This document shows positions 25,061 through 38,037 of a stretch of 51,873 nt of DNA, piece after piece. The notes beneath the pieces were generated by a model. It worked only from the letters and a program-made list of their open reading frames with translations, was not told the DNA's origin and did no database searches. Numbering within the stretch: the stretch's first letter is position 1; every line of letters starts with the position of its first letter. The translations under genes and the position numbers were made by a program. Source of the DNA: Lysobacteraceae bacterium NML93-0793 (lineage in GTDB: Bacteria > Pseudomonadota > Gammaproteobacteria > Xanthomonadales > Xanthomonadaceae). The stretch covers positions 1 to 51,873 of the forward strand of contig NTJG01000020.1 of assembly GCA_002324875.1 (NCBI GenBank), in the 5' to 3' direction.

Positions 25061-26683
25061 GTGAGCGAGCAAGCGCCCACGCGCGAGCGGGCGCGGCTGA
25101 CGCTGCGTCATGCCGGCATCGCCGACATTCCGGCGATCGTCGCCCTCAGCGAGCGGGTCTACGGGCCCGACAGCGGGTACACGGCCGAGATGCTCACCGG
25201 GCAGATCGCGCAGTTTCCGCAGGGTGTGTTCGTCGCGTTCTACGACGATGTCGCCGTCGGCTACTGCGCGACCTTCCGCATCGACGAGCGCACGGCCATG
25301 GCGCCGCACCGCTGGCTGGAGATTTCCGGCGGCGGTTACGCCTCACGCCATCTGTCGACCGGCGACTGGCTCTACGGCATGGAGGTCTGCGTCGACCCGG
25401 CGCACCGCGGGCTGCGCATCGGCCGACGCCTGTACGAACTGCGCAAGCGGCTGTGCCAGGACCTCGGCCTGAAGGGCATCGTCTTCGGTGGACGGCTGCC
25501 GGGCTACGGCCGGCGTGCGAAGGCGTTCGGCAACGACGTCAACGCCTACGTCGAGGCCGTCTGCGCCGGGCGCCTGCGTGACCGCGCGCTGAGTTTCCAG
25601 CTCCGCAACGGTTTCGAACTCATCGGCGTGCTGCCGGGTTACCTGCCCAGCGACACCGAGTCGCGCGGCAATGCCGCGCACCTGGTCTGGCGCAATCCGA
25701 AGATCGACGCGCGCGCCGATGCACGGCCGTCCGCGCGCCCGCTGCCCGAATCGGTGCGCGTCGCGACCGTGCAGTACCAGCAGCGGCGCGTGGCCTCGTT
25801 CGAGGAGTTCGCCACCCAGGTCGAGTACTTCGTTGACATCGCGGCCGACTACCGCGCCGATTTCGTGGTGTTCCCCGAGCTGTTCACGCTGCAGCTGCTG
25901 TCGGTGGAGAACAAGCCGCTGTCGCCGGTCGATTCGCTGCTCGCGCTGACCGGCTACACCGAGCGCTTCGCGCAGTTGCTGTGCGAACTGGCGGTGCGCC
26001 ACAACATCAACATCATCGGCGGCTCGCATCCCACGCGTACCAGCAACGACGACGACGGCCGGGTGCGCAACATCTGCTACGTCGCGCTGCGCGACGGTTC
26101 GCTGCACACGCGCGACAAGCTGCATCCCACGCCGAACGAGCGCACGTGGTGGGGCATCGGCGGCGGCGACAGCGCGCAGGCGATCATGACCGACTGCGGT
26201 CCGATCGGGGTCATGATCTGCTACGACAGCGAGTTCCCCGAACTCGGCCGGCACCTCGTCGACCAGGGCGCGATGATCCTGTTCGTGCCGTTCTGCACCG
26301 ACACCCGCGAAGGCTATCTGCGTGTGCGCTACTGCTCGCAGGCGCGCGCGGTGGAGAACCAATGCTACGTCGTGCTGTCGGGCAACGTGGGCAACCTGCC
26401 GGGCGTCAACAACTTCGACATCCAGTATGCGCAGAGCTGCATTCTGACGCCCTGCGATTTCCCGTTCGCGCGCGACGGCATCGCCGCCGACACCACGCCG
26501 AACGTCGAGCAGGTGGCCTTCGCCGACCTGCGCCTCAACGATCTCACCGTGGCCCGCAACGACGGCACGGTGCAGAACCTCAACGACCGCCGCCACGATC
26601 TGTATTCGCTGACCTGGGCCCGCCGCCCCGCGTCGCGGGCGACGCGGTCCGATTCCAAGCAACAGAGCCCGGAGAACCCGTGA
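25061..26683 (+). CDS. Bifunctional GNAT acetyltransferase / carbon-nitrogen hydrolase (540 aa)
   Basis: Two-domain enzyme beginning with GTG at 25061. Residues 7-210 form a GNAT acetyltransferase domain (LTLRHAGIADIPAIVALSERVYG; VCVDPAHRGLRIGRRLYE holds the acetyl-CoA-binding R/Q-x-x-G-x-G/R loop). Residues 225-525 are a nitrilase-superfamily domain with the complete triad: Glu273 (VFPELF), Lys353 (RDKLHP) and Cys387 (MICYDSEFP). Such fusions occur widely in proteobacteria and are annotated as bifunctional amidases. The gene sits between aceF and lpdA, 13 bp after aceF and overlapping lpdA by one base, so it is co-expressed with the pyruvate dehydrogenase genes. The substrate is unknown. Confidence 0.9.
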   Translation: MSEQAPTRERARLTLRHAGIADIPAIVALSERVYGPDSGYTAEMLTGQIAQFPQGVFVAFYDDVAVGYCATFRIDERTAMAPHRWLEISGGGYASRHLSTGDWLYGMEVCVDPAHRGLRIGRRLYELRKRLCQDLGLKGIVFGGRLPGYGRRAKAFGNDVNAYVEAVCAGRLRDRALSFQLRNGFELIGVLPGYLPSDTESRGNAAHLVWRNPKIDARADARPSARPLPESVRVATVQYQQRRVASFEEFATQVEYFVDIAADYRADFVVFPELFTLQLLSVENKPLSPVDSLLALTGYTERFAQLLCELAVRHNINIIGGSHPTRTSNDDDGRVRNICYVALRDGSLHTRDKLHPTPNERTWWGIGGGDSAQAIMTDCGPIGVMICYDSEFPELGRHLVDQGAMILFVPFCTDTREGYLRVRYCSQARAVENQCYVVLSGNVGNLPGVNNFDIQYAQSCILTPCDFPFARDGIAADTTPNVEQVAFADLRLNDLTVARNDGTVQNLNDRRHDLYSLTWARRPASRATRSDSKQQSPENP

Positions 26684-28509
26684 TGGCCAAGACCTTCGAA
26701 GTGACAGTGCCCGACATCGGCGGCTACGACGATGTGCCGGTGATCGAGGTGCTGGTCGCGGTCGGCGACACCGTCGCCAGGGACCAGGGCCTGGTCACGC
26801 TGGAATCGGACAAGGCGACGATGGAAGTGCCGTCGACGGCCGCGGGTGTCATCAGGGAACTGAAGGTCAAGGTCGGCGACACGCTGTCGGAAGGCGGCGT
26901 GGTCGCGGTGATCGAGGCCGAAGGCGAAGGCGATGCGCCTGCCGCCGACGCCAAGGCGACCGCGCCTGAGAAGAAAGAAGACGCCCCGGCGAAGAAGAGC
27001 GACGCGCCCGGCAGCAATCCGCCCGTCGCGCGCTCGCATCGCGCGCCCGCCGAGCCCGAAGCGGTCAAGGCCGCGCCTTCGTCCGGGCGCACCGCCGATG
27101 TCGAATGCCGCATGGTCGTGCTGGGCTCCGGCCCCGGCGGTTATACGGCCGCGTTCCGCGCCGCCGATCTCGGCCTCGATACCGTGCTGATCGAGCGTTA
27201 CGAAACGCTCGGCGGCGTCTGCCTCAATGTCGGCTGCATTCCGTCGAAGGCGCTGCTGCATGCGGCCGAGGTCATCGACCAGGCCAAGCACGCCAGTGAC
27301 TACGGCGTCGATTTCGGTACGCCGACGATCGCTCTCGACAAGCTGCGCGGCTACAAGGAAAAAGTCGTCGGCCAGCTGACCAAGGGCCTGACCGGCATGG
27401 CCAAGCAGCGCAAGGTGCGCGTGGTCACCGGCGAAGGCCTGTTCGTGTCGCCGAACGAGATCGAAGTGACCGGCAGCGACGGCAAGACCCAGCTCGTGCG
27501 TTTCGAGCAATGCATCATCGCCGCCGGTTCGCAGGCGCTCAAACTTCCGGGTTTCCCGTGGGACGACCCGCGCGTGATGGACTCCACCGACGCGCTTGAA
27601 CTGGCGGAAACGCCGAAAAAGCTGCTCGTCGTCGGCGGCGGCATCATCGGTCTGGAGATGGCGACGGTCTATCACGCGCTCGGCGCCGAGGTGACCGTCG
27701 TCGAACTCGCCGACCAGCTGATGCCCGGCGCCGACAAGGATCTGGTCAAGCCGCTCGCCGATCGTCTGAAGAAGCAGGGCGTGTCCGCGCATCTCAAGAC
27801 GAAGGTCGTCGAAGCCAAGGCGGCCAAGAACGGCATCGACGTCGTCTTCGACGGCGAGAGCATCCCCGAGACCAAGACCTTCGACCGCGTGCTGGTCGCC
27901 GTGGGTCGCACGCCGAACGGCGGCAAGATCGCGGCCGACAAGGCCGGCGTGCGCGTGTCCGATCGCGGCTTCATCGCCGTCGATGCGCAGATGCGCACCA
28001 ACGTGCCGCACATCTTCGCGATCGGCGATCTGGTCGGCCAGCCGATGCTGGCGCACAAGGCCACGCACGAAGGCAAGCTCGCGGCCGAAGTCGCCGCCGG
28101 CGAGAAGAAGGAGTGGGTGGCGCGGGTGATTCCGTCGGTCGCGTATACCGATCCGGAAATCGCGTGGGTCGGCATCACCGAGACCCAAGCCAGGGCCAAG
28201 GGCCTGAAGGTCGGCGTGGGCAAGTTCCCGTGGGCGGCCAGCGGCCGCGCGATCGGCATCGGCCGCACCGAGGGCTTCACCAAGCTGATCTTCGACGAGG
28301 CCACCCACCGCATCGTCGGCGCCGGCATCGCCGGCGTGCATGCGGGCGATCTGATCGCCGAAGCCGCGCTGGCGATCGAGATGGGCGCCGAAGTCGCCGA
28401 CATCGGCCACACCATCCACCCGCATCCCACGCTGAGCGAATCGGTGGCGATGGCGGCCGAAGTGTTCGACGGCACGATCACCGATCTGTACATCCCGAAG
28501 AAGAAGTAA
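26683..28509 (+). CDS. lpdA: Dihydrolipoyl dehydrogenase with N-terminal lipoyl domain (608 aa)
   Basis: E3 of the pyruvate dehydrogenase complex: FAD- and NAD-dependent reoxidation of dihydrolipoamide. Residues 9-79 are a lipoyl domain almost identical to those of AceF. After a Lys/Ala linker the flavoprotein begins at about 145 (LGSGPGGYTAAFRAAD). It has redox-active Cys180 and Cys185 (GVCLNVGCIPSK), an NAD-binding GGGIIGLEMA and the C-terminal HPHPTLSE (His581, Glu586). The start overlaps the preceding stop (TGATG). E3 with its own lipoyl arm is known from several proteobacteria. A strong terminator follows 25 bp after the stop. Confidence 0.96.
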   Translation: MAKTFEVTVPDIGGYDDVPVIEVLVAVGDTVARDQGLVTLESDKATMEVPSTAAGVIRELKVKVGDTLSEGGVVAVIEAEGEGDAPAADAKATAPEKKEDAPAKKSDAPGSNPPVARSHRAPAEPEAVKAAPSSGRTADVECRMVVLGSGPGGYTAAFRAADLGLDTVLIERYETLGGVCLNVGCIPSKALLHAAEVIDQAKHASDYGVDFGTPTIALDKLRGYKEKVVGQLTKGLTGMAKQRKVRVVTGEGLFVSPNEIEVTGSDGKTQLVRFEQCIIAAGSQALKLPGFPWDDPRVMDSTDALELAETPKKLLVVGGGIIGLEMATVYHALGAEVTVVELADQLMPGADKDLVKPLADRLKKQGVSAHLKTKVVEAKAAKNGIDVVFDGESIPETKTFDRVLVAVGRTPNGGKIAADKAGVRVSDRGFIAVDAQMRTNVPHIFAIGDLVGQPMLAHKATHEGKLAAEVAAGEKKEWVARVIPSVAYTDPEIAWVGITETQARAKGLKVGVGKFPWAASGRAIGIGRTEGFTKLIFDEATHRIVGAGIAGVHAGDLIAEAALAIEMGAEVADIGHTIHPHPTLSESVAMAAEVFDGTITDLYIPKKK

Positions 28510-28534
28510 GGCGGCGGCGCCTCGTCGCCAGCCG

Positions 28535-28565
28535 AAAAAAAAGCCCCGGCATGCCGGGGCTTTTT
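28535..28565. terminator. Bidirectional terminator between lpdA and an outer-membrane protein gene
   Basis: The perfect palindrome GCCCCGGCATGCCGGGGC (28543-28560) is flanked by eight A on the left and five T on the right. It therefore forms a stem plus U-run in both directions, serving lpdA (plus strand) and the convergent barrel gene (minus strand). Confidence 0.93.
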
Positions 28566-28609
28566 CATGGGGGTCGCTCGGCCTGGGAACCGTGCCGACC
28601 GGTCGCGGA

Positions 28610-29530
28610 TCAGAAGCGGAACGTCACGCCGGCCATCGGGCCGTGGACCTTCAGGTCACCGGTAACCTTGCCCGCGTACGGGAACGGGCCTTCGTCGATG
28701 CCGTCGGGCGCACGTGCGGTGCCGCGGTACTCGTCCGAGAGCTTCAGGCGGAACCAGTCGTAACCGGCATGAACGCCCACGCGGTCGCTGATCATGTACT
28801 CGACCAGCACGCCGCCGCGTTCGAAGTGGCCGCGCTCGTCGAGGAAGTCGCCCCAGCGCGTGTCGAGGTACTGGGCTTCCAGGCTGACCGTCCAGCGATC
28901 GGCCGGGATCCAGCTCAGGCGGGTGTGCAGGCCCGGCGAGAAGCCGTCGCGCTTCCAGCGCACGTTCTCGAACTGCGGATCGACCAGATCGGTGCCGGTC
29001 GAGCTGCCGTTGGCGAAGACTTCGAGTTCGGCGTAGGTGACGCCCAGGCCCAGGCCCCATTCGAAGGTCTCGTTCTTCACGACGGCGTATTCGTAGTTGA
29101 GGCTGGCGAGGCTGAAGGACAGACGGCCATCGATGCGGGCCGACGGAATCTCGATGGCGTCGCCGCCGGGGATGATGGTGCCGCTGTCGAGCACGTTGCC
29201 GCCGTATTCCCAGGTCTCGTCGCCGCGGTAGTCGTAATAGTTGCCGACCAGCGCTTGGCGATCGCTGATCCGGAAGCCGGCCGCGCCACGGGGCCGCCAC
29301 TCGCGGCTCGAATCGAAGCTCTCGTTGAACCCGAACGTGGCCGAATCGGTGCCATCGGTCACCGTGCCGTTGCCCGAGAAGCCCAGTTCGGCTTCGGGAT
29401 TGAACGCGCTCAGGCGCAGGACGAACCGGTCGTCGCGGTTCTGGGCTTGGGCCGGCATGGCGACGACCGCCAGAGCGAGAGCGGCCGGCAGAGCGGCGAG
29501 GGACAGACTGCGGAGGGAGATATGCGGCAT
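28610..29530 (-). CDS. Outer membrane beta-barrel protein (306 aa)
   Basis: Secreted beta-barrel: a signal peptide (LAALPAALALAVVAMPAQA, cleavage before QNRDD), then alternating strands such as DRFVLRLSAFNPEAELGF, RGAAGFRISDRQALVGNYYDY, RLSFSLASLNYEYAVV, WGLGLGVTYAELEVFA, WTVSLEAQYLDTRW, GVLVEYMISDRVGVHAGYDWF and a terminal MAGVTFRF ending in Phe. The size and about ten to twelve strands suggest an OmpW/OmpA-like barrel domain, but I cannot name the family. The ATG at 29530 has no clear ribosome-binding site. A perfect inverted repeat lies 37 bp upstream. Confidence 0.8.
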   Translation of the reverse strand: MPHISLRSLSLAALPAALALAVVAMPAQAQNRDDRFVLRLSAFNPEAELGFSGNGTVTDGTDSATFGFNESFDSSREWRPRGAAGFRISDRQALVGNYYDYRGDETWEYGGNVLDSGTIIPGGDAIEIPSARIDGRLSFSLASLNYEYAVVKNETFEWGLGLGVTYAELEVFANGSSTGTDLVDPQFENVRWKRDGFSPGLHTRLSWIPADRWTVSLEAQYLDTRWGDFLDERGHFERGGVLVEYMISDRVGVHAGYDWFRLKLSDEYRGTARAPDGIDEGPFPYAGKVTGDLKVHGPMAGVTFRF

Positions 29531-29566
29531 CGAGGGTGCGCCAGAGTGTGGGGACGGGGCGCAATG

Positions 29567-29591
29567 GTCGACAAGTTACGGTCTTGTCGAC
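29567..29591 (-). promoter_or_regulatory. Inverted repeat upstream of the barrel gene
   Basis: GTCGACAAG (29567-29575) and CTTGTCGAC (29583-29591) are perfect 9-bp complementary arms around a 7-bp centre. The position, 37-61 bp before the start codon, suits either an operator or a 5' UTR hairpin. No T run follows. Confidence 0.45.
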
Positions 29592-29670
29592 GTGAAGCGA
29601 TGAGCGCGCAACATCGTTCATTGCCTCATCCCACGCCTGGACGCGCATGAGGGGCCACGGCTGCGTCCAT

Positions 29671-29701
29671 AAAAGAAGCCCTGGCGGCGGGCCAGGGCTT
29701 C
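29671..29701 (-). terminator. Terminator-like hairpin, minus strand
   Basis: GAAGCCCTGGC (29675-29685) and GCCAGGGCTTC (29691-29701) form an 11-bp perfect stem with a 5-base loop, followed on the minus strand by four T. No protein gene ends here, so it terminates either an unannotated RNA or antisense transcription from the atp region. Confidence 0.7.
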
Positions 29702-29798
29702 GGGTGGCGATCTGCGTACGGAACCGACGAGGAAAGTGCGGCAGATCGGGCACACCAGATACGACCGCCACACTGCACGCAAGTTCCTGCCGAATGAC
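29671..29798 (-). ncRNA. Candidate structured small RNA upstream of atpI
   Basis: On the minus strand a -10-like CATTAT (29810-29805) is followed by nested complementary arms and then the terminator at 29675-29701. The outer arms are GGAAC at 29787-29783 with GTTCC at 29725-29721. The inner arms are AGTGTGGCGG at 29774-29765 with CTGCCGCACT at 29744-29735, ten pairs with two G-U. The expected length is about 128 nt. I recognise no known RNA family and the -35 region is poor, so this is a hypothesis. The 451-bp gap 29531-29981 holds no convincing protein gene. Confidence 0.35.
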
Positions 29799-29889
29799 GA
29801 GAAAATAATGAATGCGCCCGTCGCTGCCGTCCGACTACTGACGCGATCGCCCCACGGCCTCGCCCCCGACACGGCGGGACTTACGCCGG

Positions 29890-29919
29890 TTGTCCCGTTG
29901 GAGACAGCGCTGCTATACT
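29890..29919 (+). promoter_or_regulatory. Predicted promoter of the atp operon
   Basis: TTGTCC (29890-29895), an 18-bp spacer and the extended -10 TGCTATACT (TATACT at 29914-29919). Transcription would begin near 29926, leaving a leader of about 56 bases before the atpI start. Confidence 0.65.
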
Positions 29920-29981
29920 TTTGCGGCTCGACAGGGCCGTTTCGGCGGCTCGGCGGTCCTTCCAAGTCCCGGGAATCTGAT

Positions 29982-30362
29982 GTGTTGACGTCCGTCGCTG
30001 CAGGCCGGCGGCTGGCACAGCGCGCAATCGCCTGGCAGGCGGTTGCGATCGTGGTGACGGCGCTGGCGTTTCTCGCGAAAGGCGTGACCTGGTCACTGGC
30101 CGCCGTGCTCGGCGGGGCGGCGATCGCGGTCGGCGGATGGCTGTCGAGCGTGATCGCGCTCGGGGGTGGCGTCAATCCTTCGGGAGGCGCGTTGGCGCGT
30201 CTGCTCGCAGGCGTGGCGCTGAAGTGGGTGGTCGTGGTGGGCGTGCTGCTGCTGGGTGTGGGAACCGCGGGACTTCCGCCGGTGCCGATGCTCGCCGGTG
30301 TGGTCGTCGCACTCGTTGCACAGTTGATCGCGATGGCCTCCGGCCACGCGCAGAATCGTTAA
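29982..30362 (+). CDS. atpI: ATP synthase accessory subunit I (126 aa)
   Basis: Small inner-membrane protein that helps assemble the c-ring; first gene of the atp operon. Four hydrophobic segments are visible: IAWQAVAIVVTALAFLAKGV, WSLAAVLGGAAIAVGGWLSSV, LLAGVALKWVVVVGVLLLGVG and MLAGVVVALVAQLIAMASGH. A GTG start at 29982 (TTG 29985 is an alternative) gives the family length; longer in-frame openings upstream of the promoter are not used. Subunit I is poorly conserved in sequence, so the assignment rests on size, topology and the position 19 bp before atpB. Confidence 0.85.
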   Translation: MLTSVAAGRRLAQRAIAWQAVAIVVTALAFLAKGVTWSLAAVLGGAAIAVGGWLSSVIALGGGVNPSGGALARLLAGVALKWVVVVGVLLLGVGTAGLPPVPMLAGVVVALVAQLIAMASGHAQNR

Positions 30363-30381
30363 CAGGCAGGATTCCAGAGCT

Positions 30382-31549
<1,168 letters not shown>

Positions 31550-31659
31550 TCCAAGCCCGCCGGAGTACGGTGCGGTCGGCCTTCCGGGCGCGACCGCATC
31601 GCGGATGACAGGGGGCATGTACGCATGCCCGACCCTTCACGACAGGCAGTCCCACGACC

Positions 31660-32130
31660 ATGAGCCTCAATCTCACCCTGCTAGCCCAGGCCCTGGCCTT
31701 CGCCGCGCTGATCTGGATCATCGCGACCAAGATCTGGCCGCCGCTGCTCAACGCCATCGAAGAGCGCCAGAAGAAGATCGCCGAAGGTCTGGCCGCCGCC
31801 GACAACAGCCAGCGTGCGCTGGCCCAGGCGCAGGAAACCGCCAACGAGGAACTCAAGGCCGCGCGTGCGAAGGCCAACGAGATCATCGAACAGGCGCACC
31901 AGCGTGCCAACCAGCTCGTCGAGGCCGCCAAGGCCGAGGCGGTGACCGAAGGCCTGCGCCAGAGGGCGCTGTTCGACGCCGAACTCCAGGCCTCCGCCAC
32001 GCGGGCCCGTGAGGATCTGCGTCGCCAGGTTTCGTTGCTGGCCGTCACTGGCGCCGAGCGTCTGCTCAAGCGCGAGATCGATGCCGACGCCCACAAGGCG
32101 CTGCTCGACGAACTCGCCGCGGAGATCTGA
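31660..32130 (+). CDS. atpF: ATP synthase subunit b (156 aa)
   Basis: Peripheral-stalk subunit: one N-terminal membrane helix ([28 protein letters not shown]) and a long charged coiled coil ([22 protein letters not shown]...) ending in LLDELAAEI. It has exactly the length of E. coli subunit b. It lies 5 bp before atpH. Confidence 0.97.
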   Translation: MSLNLTLLAQALAFAALIWIIATKIWPPLLNAIEERQKKIAEGLAAADNSQRALAQAQETANEELKAARAKANEIIEQAHQRANQLVEAAKAEAVTEGLRQRALFDAELQASATRAREDLRRQVSLLAVTGAERLLKREIDADAHKALLDELAAEI

Positions 32131-32135
32131 GCCCG

Positions 32136-32663
32136 ATGAGCCAGGCCATGACGATCGCCCGCCCGTATGCCCGTGCCGCGTTCGCGATCGCGCGCGACGA
32201 CGGCCAGTTCGCGGCCTGGTCCGACGCGCTGGCATTCGCTGCGCGCGTTGCGGCCGATCCGCAGGCGGCCGCGCTGCTCGGCCACCCCGCGCTGTCGCAT
32301 GACGACGCGGTGGCGCTGGTGGCGCCCGAGGCCGCCGATGAGAAGCTGTCCGGCTTCCTCGCGCTGCTGGCGGAAAACGGCCGGCTCGCGGCGCTGCCCG
32401 AGATCGCCGGCCTCTACGAAGAGCTTCGCGCCGAAGCCGAGCACGTCGTGCTGGCCAAGGTGACGTCGGCCTCCGCGCTGCCCGAAGCCGAAGTCGAACA
32501 GATCCGCGCCGCGCTCAAGCGCCGGTTCGGTCGCGAGGTCCAGGTGGAAACCGCGGTCGACGAGCGCCTGATCGGCGGCGCGGTGATCGCGGCCGGTGAC
32601 GTGGTGATCGACGGCTCGCTCAAGGGCAAGCTGGCGCGCCTGCAGACCGCTCTGACGCACTGA
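32136..32663 (+). CDS. atpH: ATP synthase subunit delta (175 aa)
   Basis: F1 delta subunit linking the b-stalk to the alpha subunits. The N-terminal helical bundle opens [19 protein letters not shown] and the C-terminal part contains [47 protein letters not shown], split by the family's GG pattern. Position between atpF and atpA is canonical. Confidence 0.96.
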   Translation: MSQAMTIARPYARAAFAIARDDGQFAAWSDALAFAARVAADPQAAALLGHPALSHDDAVALVAPEAADEKLSGFLALLAENGRLAALPEIAGLYEELRAEAEHVVLAKVTSASALPEAEVEQIRAALKRRFGREVQVETAVDERLIGGAVIAAGDVVIDGSLKGKLARLQTALTH

Positions 32664-32715
32664 CACGATTTTCAATTGCAACGTCGGCGGCGACGCCGGC
32701 TCAAGGGAACCCCCG

Positions 32716-34266
<1,551 letters not shown>

Positions 34267-34286
34267 ACCGGCGGGATTGGTAATTC

Positions 34287-34373
34287 GTGATTGGTGATTC
34301 GTAACAGCAACAGCATGGTGCCGTGAGACCGGGATTCGCTCTGTCGAATCACGATTCACGAATCACCAATCAC
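34287..34373. repeat. Inverted repeat in the atpA-atpG spacer
   Basis: GTGATTGGTGATTCGT (34287-34302) and its exact complement ACGAATCACCAATCAC (34358-34373) are 16-bp perfect arms separated by 55 bp. The mRNA between atpA and atpG can therefore form a stable hairpin. There is no T run, so termination is not implied. Confidence 0.85.
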
Positions 34374-34392
34374 AGCGAGCGGAGCGAGCGAA

Positions 34393-35253
34393 ATGGCCGG
34401 CGGCAGAGAAATCAAGACCAAGATCAAGAGCGTGCAGAACACCCGCAAGGTGACGCGTGCGCTCGAGATGGTCTCCGCGTCGAAGATCCGCAAGGCGCAG
34501 GACCGCATGAAGGCCTCGCGCCCGTATGCGAACGCGATGAAGCAGCTGATCGGACACCTCGCCCAGGCGAACTCCGAGTTCCAGCATCCGTATCTGGTCG
34601 AGCGCGAGGTCAAGCGCGTCGGCTACATCATCGCCTCGTCGGACCGCGGCCTCGCCGGCGGCCTCAACAACAACCTGTTCCGCAAGCTGCTCGGCGAGAT
34701 CCGCGCCTGGCAGGACAAGGGCGTCCAGGTCGACGTGGTGACGATCGGCCAGAAGGCGACGGTGTTCTTCCGCCGCCTCAAGGTCGACATGCTCGCCAGC
34801 GTCACGCACATCGGCGACACGCCGGAAGTCGAACAGCTGATCGGCATCATCAAGGTGATGCTCGACGGCTACACCGACGGCCATCTCGACCGCGTGTTCC
34901 TGGCCTACAACCGCTTCGTCAACACGATGACCCAGGCCGGCAGCTTCGACCAGCTGCTGCCGCTGCCGGCGTCGGAGACGAAGGTGGTCAAGCACGACTG
35001 GGACTACATCTACGAGCCGGACGCCGAGTCGGTGCTCGCGCACGTGCTGACGCGCTACATCGAGTCGCTGGTCTACCAGGCGGTGATGGAGAACGTCGCG
35101 TCCGAGCACGCCGCGCGCATGGTCGCGATGAAGGCCGCGAGCGACAACGCGACCAAGCTGATCGACACGCTGAACCTGGTCTACAACAAGGCCCGGCAGG
35201 CGGCGATCACCCAGGAAATTTCCGAGATCGTGGGCGGCGCTGCGGCGGTCTGA
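34393..35253 (+). CDS. atpG: ATP synthase subunit gamma (286 aa)
   Basis: Central rotor shaft of F1. Long N- and C-terminal helices ([72 protein letters not shown]) surround the Rossmann-like domain ([20 protein letters not shown]). The C-terminal signature [12 protein letters not shown] is intact. It is flanked on both sides by spacers containing related inverted repeats. Confidence 0.97.
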   Translation: MAGGREIKTKIKSVQNTRKVTRALEMVSASKIRKAQDRMKASRPYANAMKQLIGHLAQANSEFQHPYLVEREVKRVGYIIASSDRGLAGGLNNNLFRKLLGEIRAWQDKGVQVDVVTIGQKATVFFRRLKVDMLASVTHIGDTPEVEQLIGIIKVMLDGYTDGHLDRVFLAYNRFVNTMTQAGSFDQLLPLPASETKVVKHDWDYIYEPDAESVLAHVLTRYIESLVYQAVMENVASEHAARMVAMKAASDNATKLIDTLNLVYNKARQAAITQEISEIVGGAAAV

Positions 35254-35269
35254 AAGCAGTGATCAGTGA

Positions 35270-36826
<1,557 letters not shown>

Positions 36827-36903
36827 TCCAGGGCGGGTCCCGACCCGCCTCTGCGTCAGCACACCAAGGCGGGCCGAGGCCCGCCGCACGGGAATCGAAA
36901 GAC

Positions 36904-37329
36904 ATGGCATCCACCATCCGTTGCGACATCGTCAGCGCCGAAGCCGAGATCTTCCACGGTGAGGCGACCATGGTCGTGGCCACCGGCGAGCTCGGCGAGC
37001 TGGGCATCGCGCCGCGCCATGCACCGCTGATCACCCGCCTGAAGCCGGGCAAGGTCGTCGTCACCCAGCCCGATGGCGAGGTGCTCGATTTCGCGATCGG
37101 CGGCGGCATCCTCGAGGTGCAGCCGCAGGTCGTGACGATCCTCGCCGACACTGCGATCCGCGCCGACGACATCGACGAGGCCGCGGTCAAGGCGGCCAAG
37201 GACGAGGCCGAGCGCATCCTGGCCGGTCGCGGGGAAGCGATGGACGTCGCCGAGGCGCAGCAGAAGCTGGCCGAAGCCGTCGTCCAGCTGCAGGCACTCG
37301 AGCGTCTGCGCAAGAATCTGAAGCACTGA
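36904..37329 (+). CDS. atpC: ATP synthase subunit epsilon (141 aa)
   Basis: Inhibitory rotor subunit: an N-terminal beta-sandwich ([39 protein letters not shown]) and two C-terminal helices ([37 protein letters not shown]). Last gene of the operon, followed by a hairpin. The ATG at 36904 gives the family length; the upstream in-frame ATG would overlap the atpD end. Confidence 0.97.
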   Translation: MASTIRCDIVSAEAEIFHGEATMVVATGELGELGIAPRHAPLITRLKPGKVVVTQPDGEVLDFAIGGGILEVQPQVVTILADTAIRADDIDEAAVKAAKDEAERILAGRGEAMDVAEAQQKLAEAVVQLQALERLRKNLKH

Positions 37330-37366
37330 GGGCAGGCGGGGCTCGCCCGAGACTGCACGTTCGACG

Positions 37367-37389
37367 ACCCCGCTCCGGCGGGGTTGTTG
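37367..37389 (+). terminator. Probable terminator of the atp operon
   Basis: ACCCCGC (37367-37373) / GCGGGGT (37378-37384) with a TCCG loop, followed by the T-rich TGTTG. It lies 38 bp after the atpC stop. The stem is good but the T run is interrupted. Confidence 0.7.
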
Positions 37390-37563
37390 CGTTGTGGGTG
37401 GAGCGTTCGCGGTCTCAAGGCCCGCCTCGCGTGCGGGGCGTCGGCGCCGCGTGCCGGAAAGCCTCCGCGTCCGGACGCGATGCGGCCCGATCGCGCAGTG
37501 TCCCGGCGCTCAGTGCGGCGCCGTCCATCCGGGTGCGAACATATGGACGGACTCGCGGACGGA

Positions 37564-37947
37564 TCAGCGCTTGTAGATCCAGTACCGCGACAGCACGAAG
37601 CCGACGATCCCCAGCGCCACTTCGACCGCCGGCTTCGCCAGCCACACCCAGCGCAATCCGAGCACATCGTCGATCTGGGTGAGCGCCCAGGTGCTCAGCA
37701 GCGTGGTGCAGACCCACATCGTCATGAAGCGCTGGAATTGCGCGGGGCCGACGGTGTTGCCGTCACCTGCGAACGTCAGCTTTCCGTTCAGCCAGAAGCC
37801 GATCAGTGCACCGGTGATGCGTCCGACCACATTGGCCGGCGCCACGATCAGTCCCATGTGGGTGAGGCCGACGACGACGCCCCAGTCGACCAGCCATTGC
37901 AGCAGGCCGATCGCCAGGTAGTCGCGTCCTTCTCGAGTCAGGCTCAT
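37564..37947 (-). CDS. GtrA family membrane protein (127 aa)
   Basis: Four-helix inner-membrane protein of the GtrA/DPMS type, which is thought to help undecaprenyl-linked sugars cross the membrane or to assist membrane glycosyltransferases. The N-terminal pattern YLAIGLLQWLVDWGVVVGLTHMG, the GRITGALIGFWLNGKLTF segment (family: NR.WTF-like) and the C-terminal VGFVLSRYWIYKR are characteristic. It follows a minus-strand GT-C glycosyltransferase gene by 90 bp, which suggests they cooperate in decorating a surface glycan or lipid. Confidence 0.85.
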   Translation of the reverse strand: MSLTREGRDYLAIGLLQWLVDWGVVVGLTHMGLIVAPANVVGRITGALIGFWLNGKLTFAGDGNTVGPAQFQRFMTMWVCTTLLSTWALTQIDDVLGLRWVWLAKPAVEVALGIVGFVLSRYWIYKR

Positions 37948-38037
37948 CGCGGCAGGCGTGGAACGGGGGTACGAAGACGGGCGCTCATCCTAACGGCAGC
38001 CGGTCTCGGATGTGTTCGATTTTCGATGCATGCCGCC

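Noticed and set aside
23041..25080. Minus-strand frame of about 680 codons opposite aceF
   Set aside because: Antisense shadow of a clear E2 gene; low-complexity Arg/Gly/Asp composition and no motifs.
29736..29981. Longer atpI starting at ATG 29736
   Set aside because: This would begin upstream of the predicted atp promoter and add 82 residues with no similarity to subunit I.
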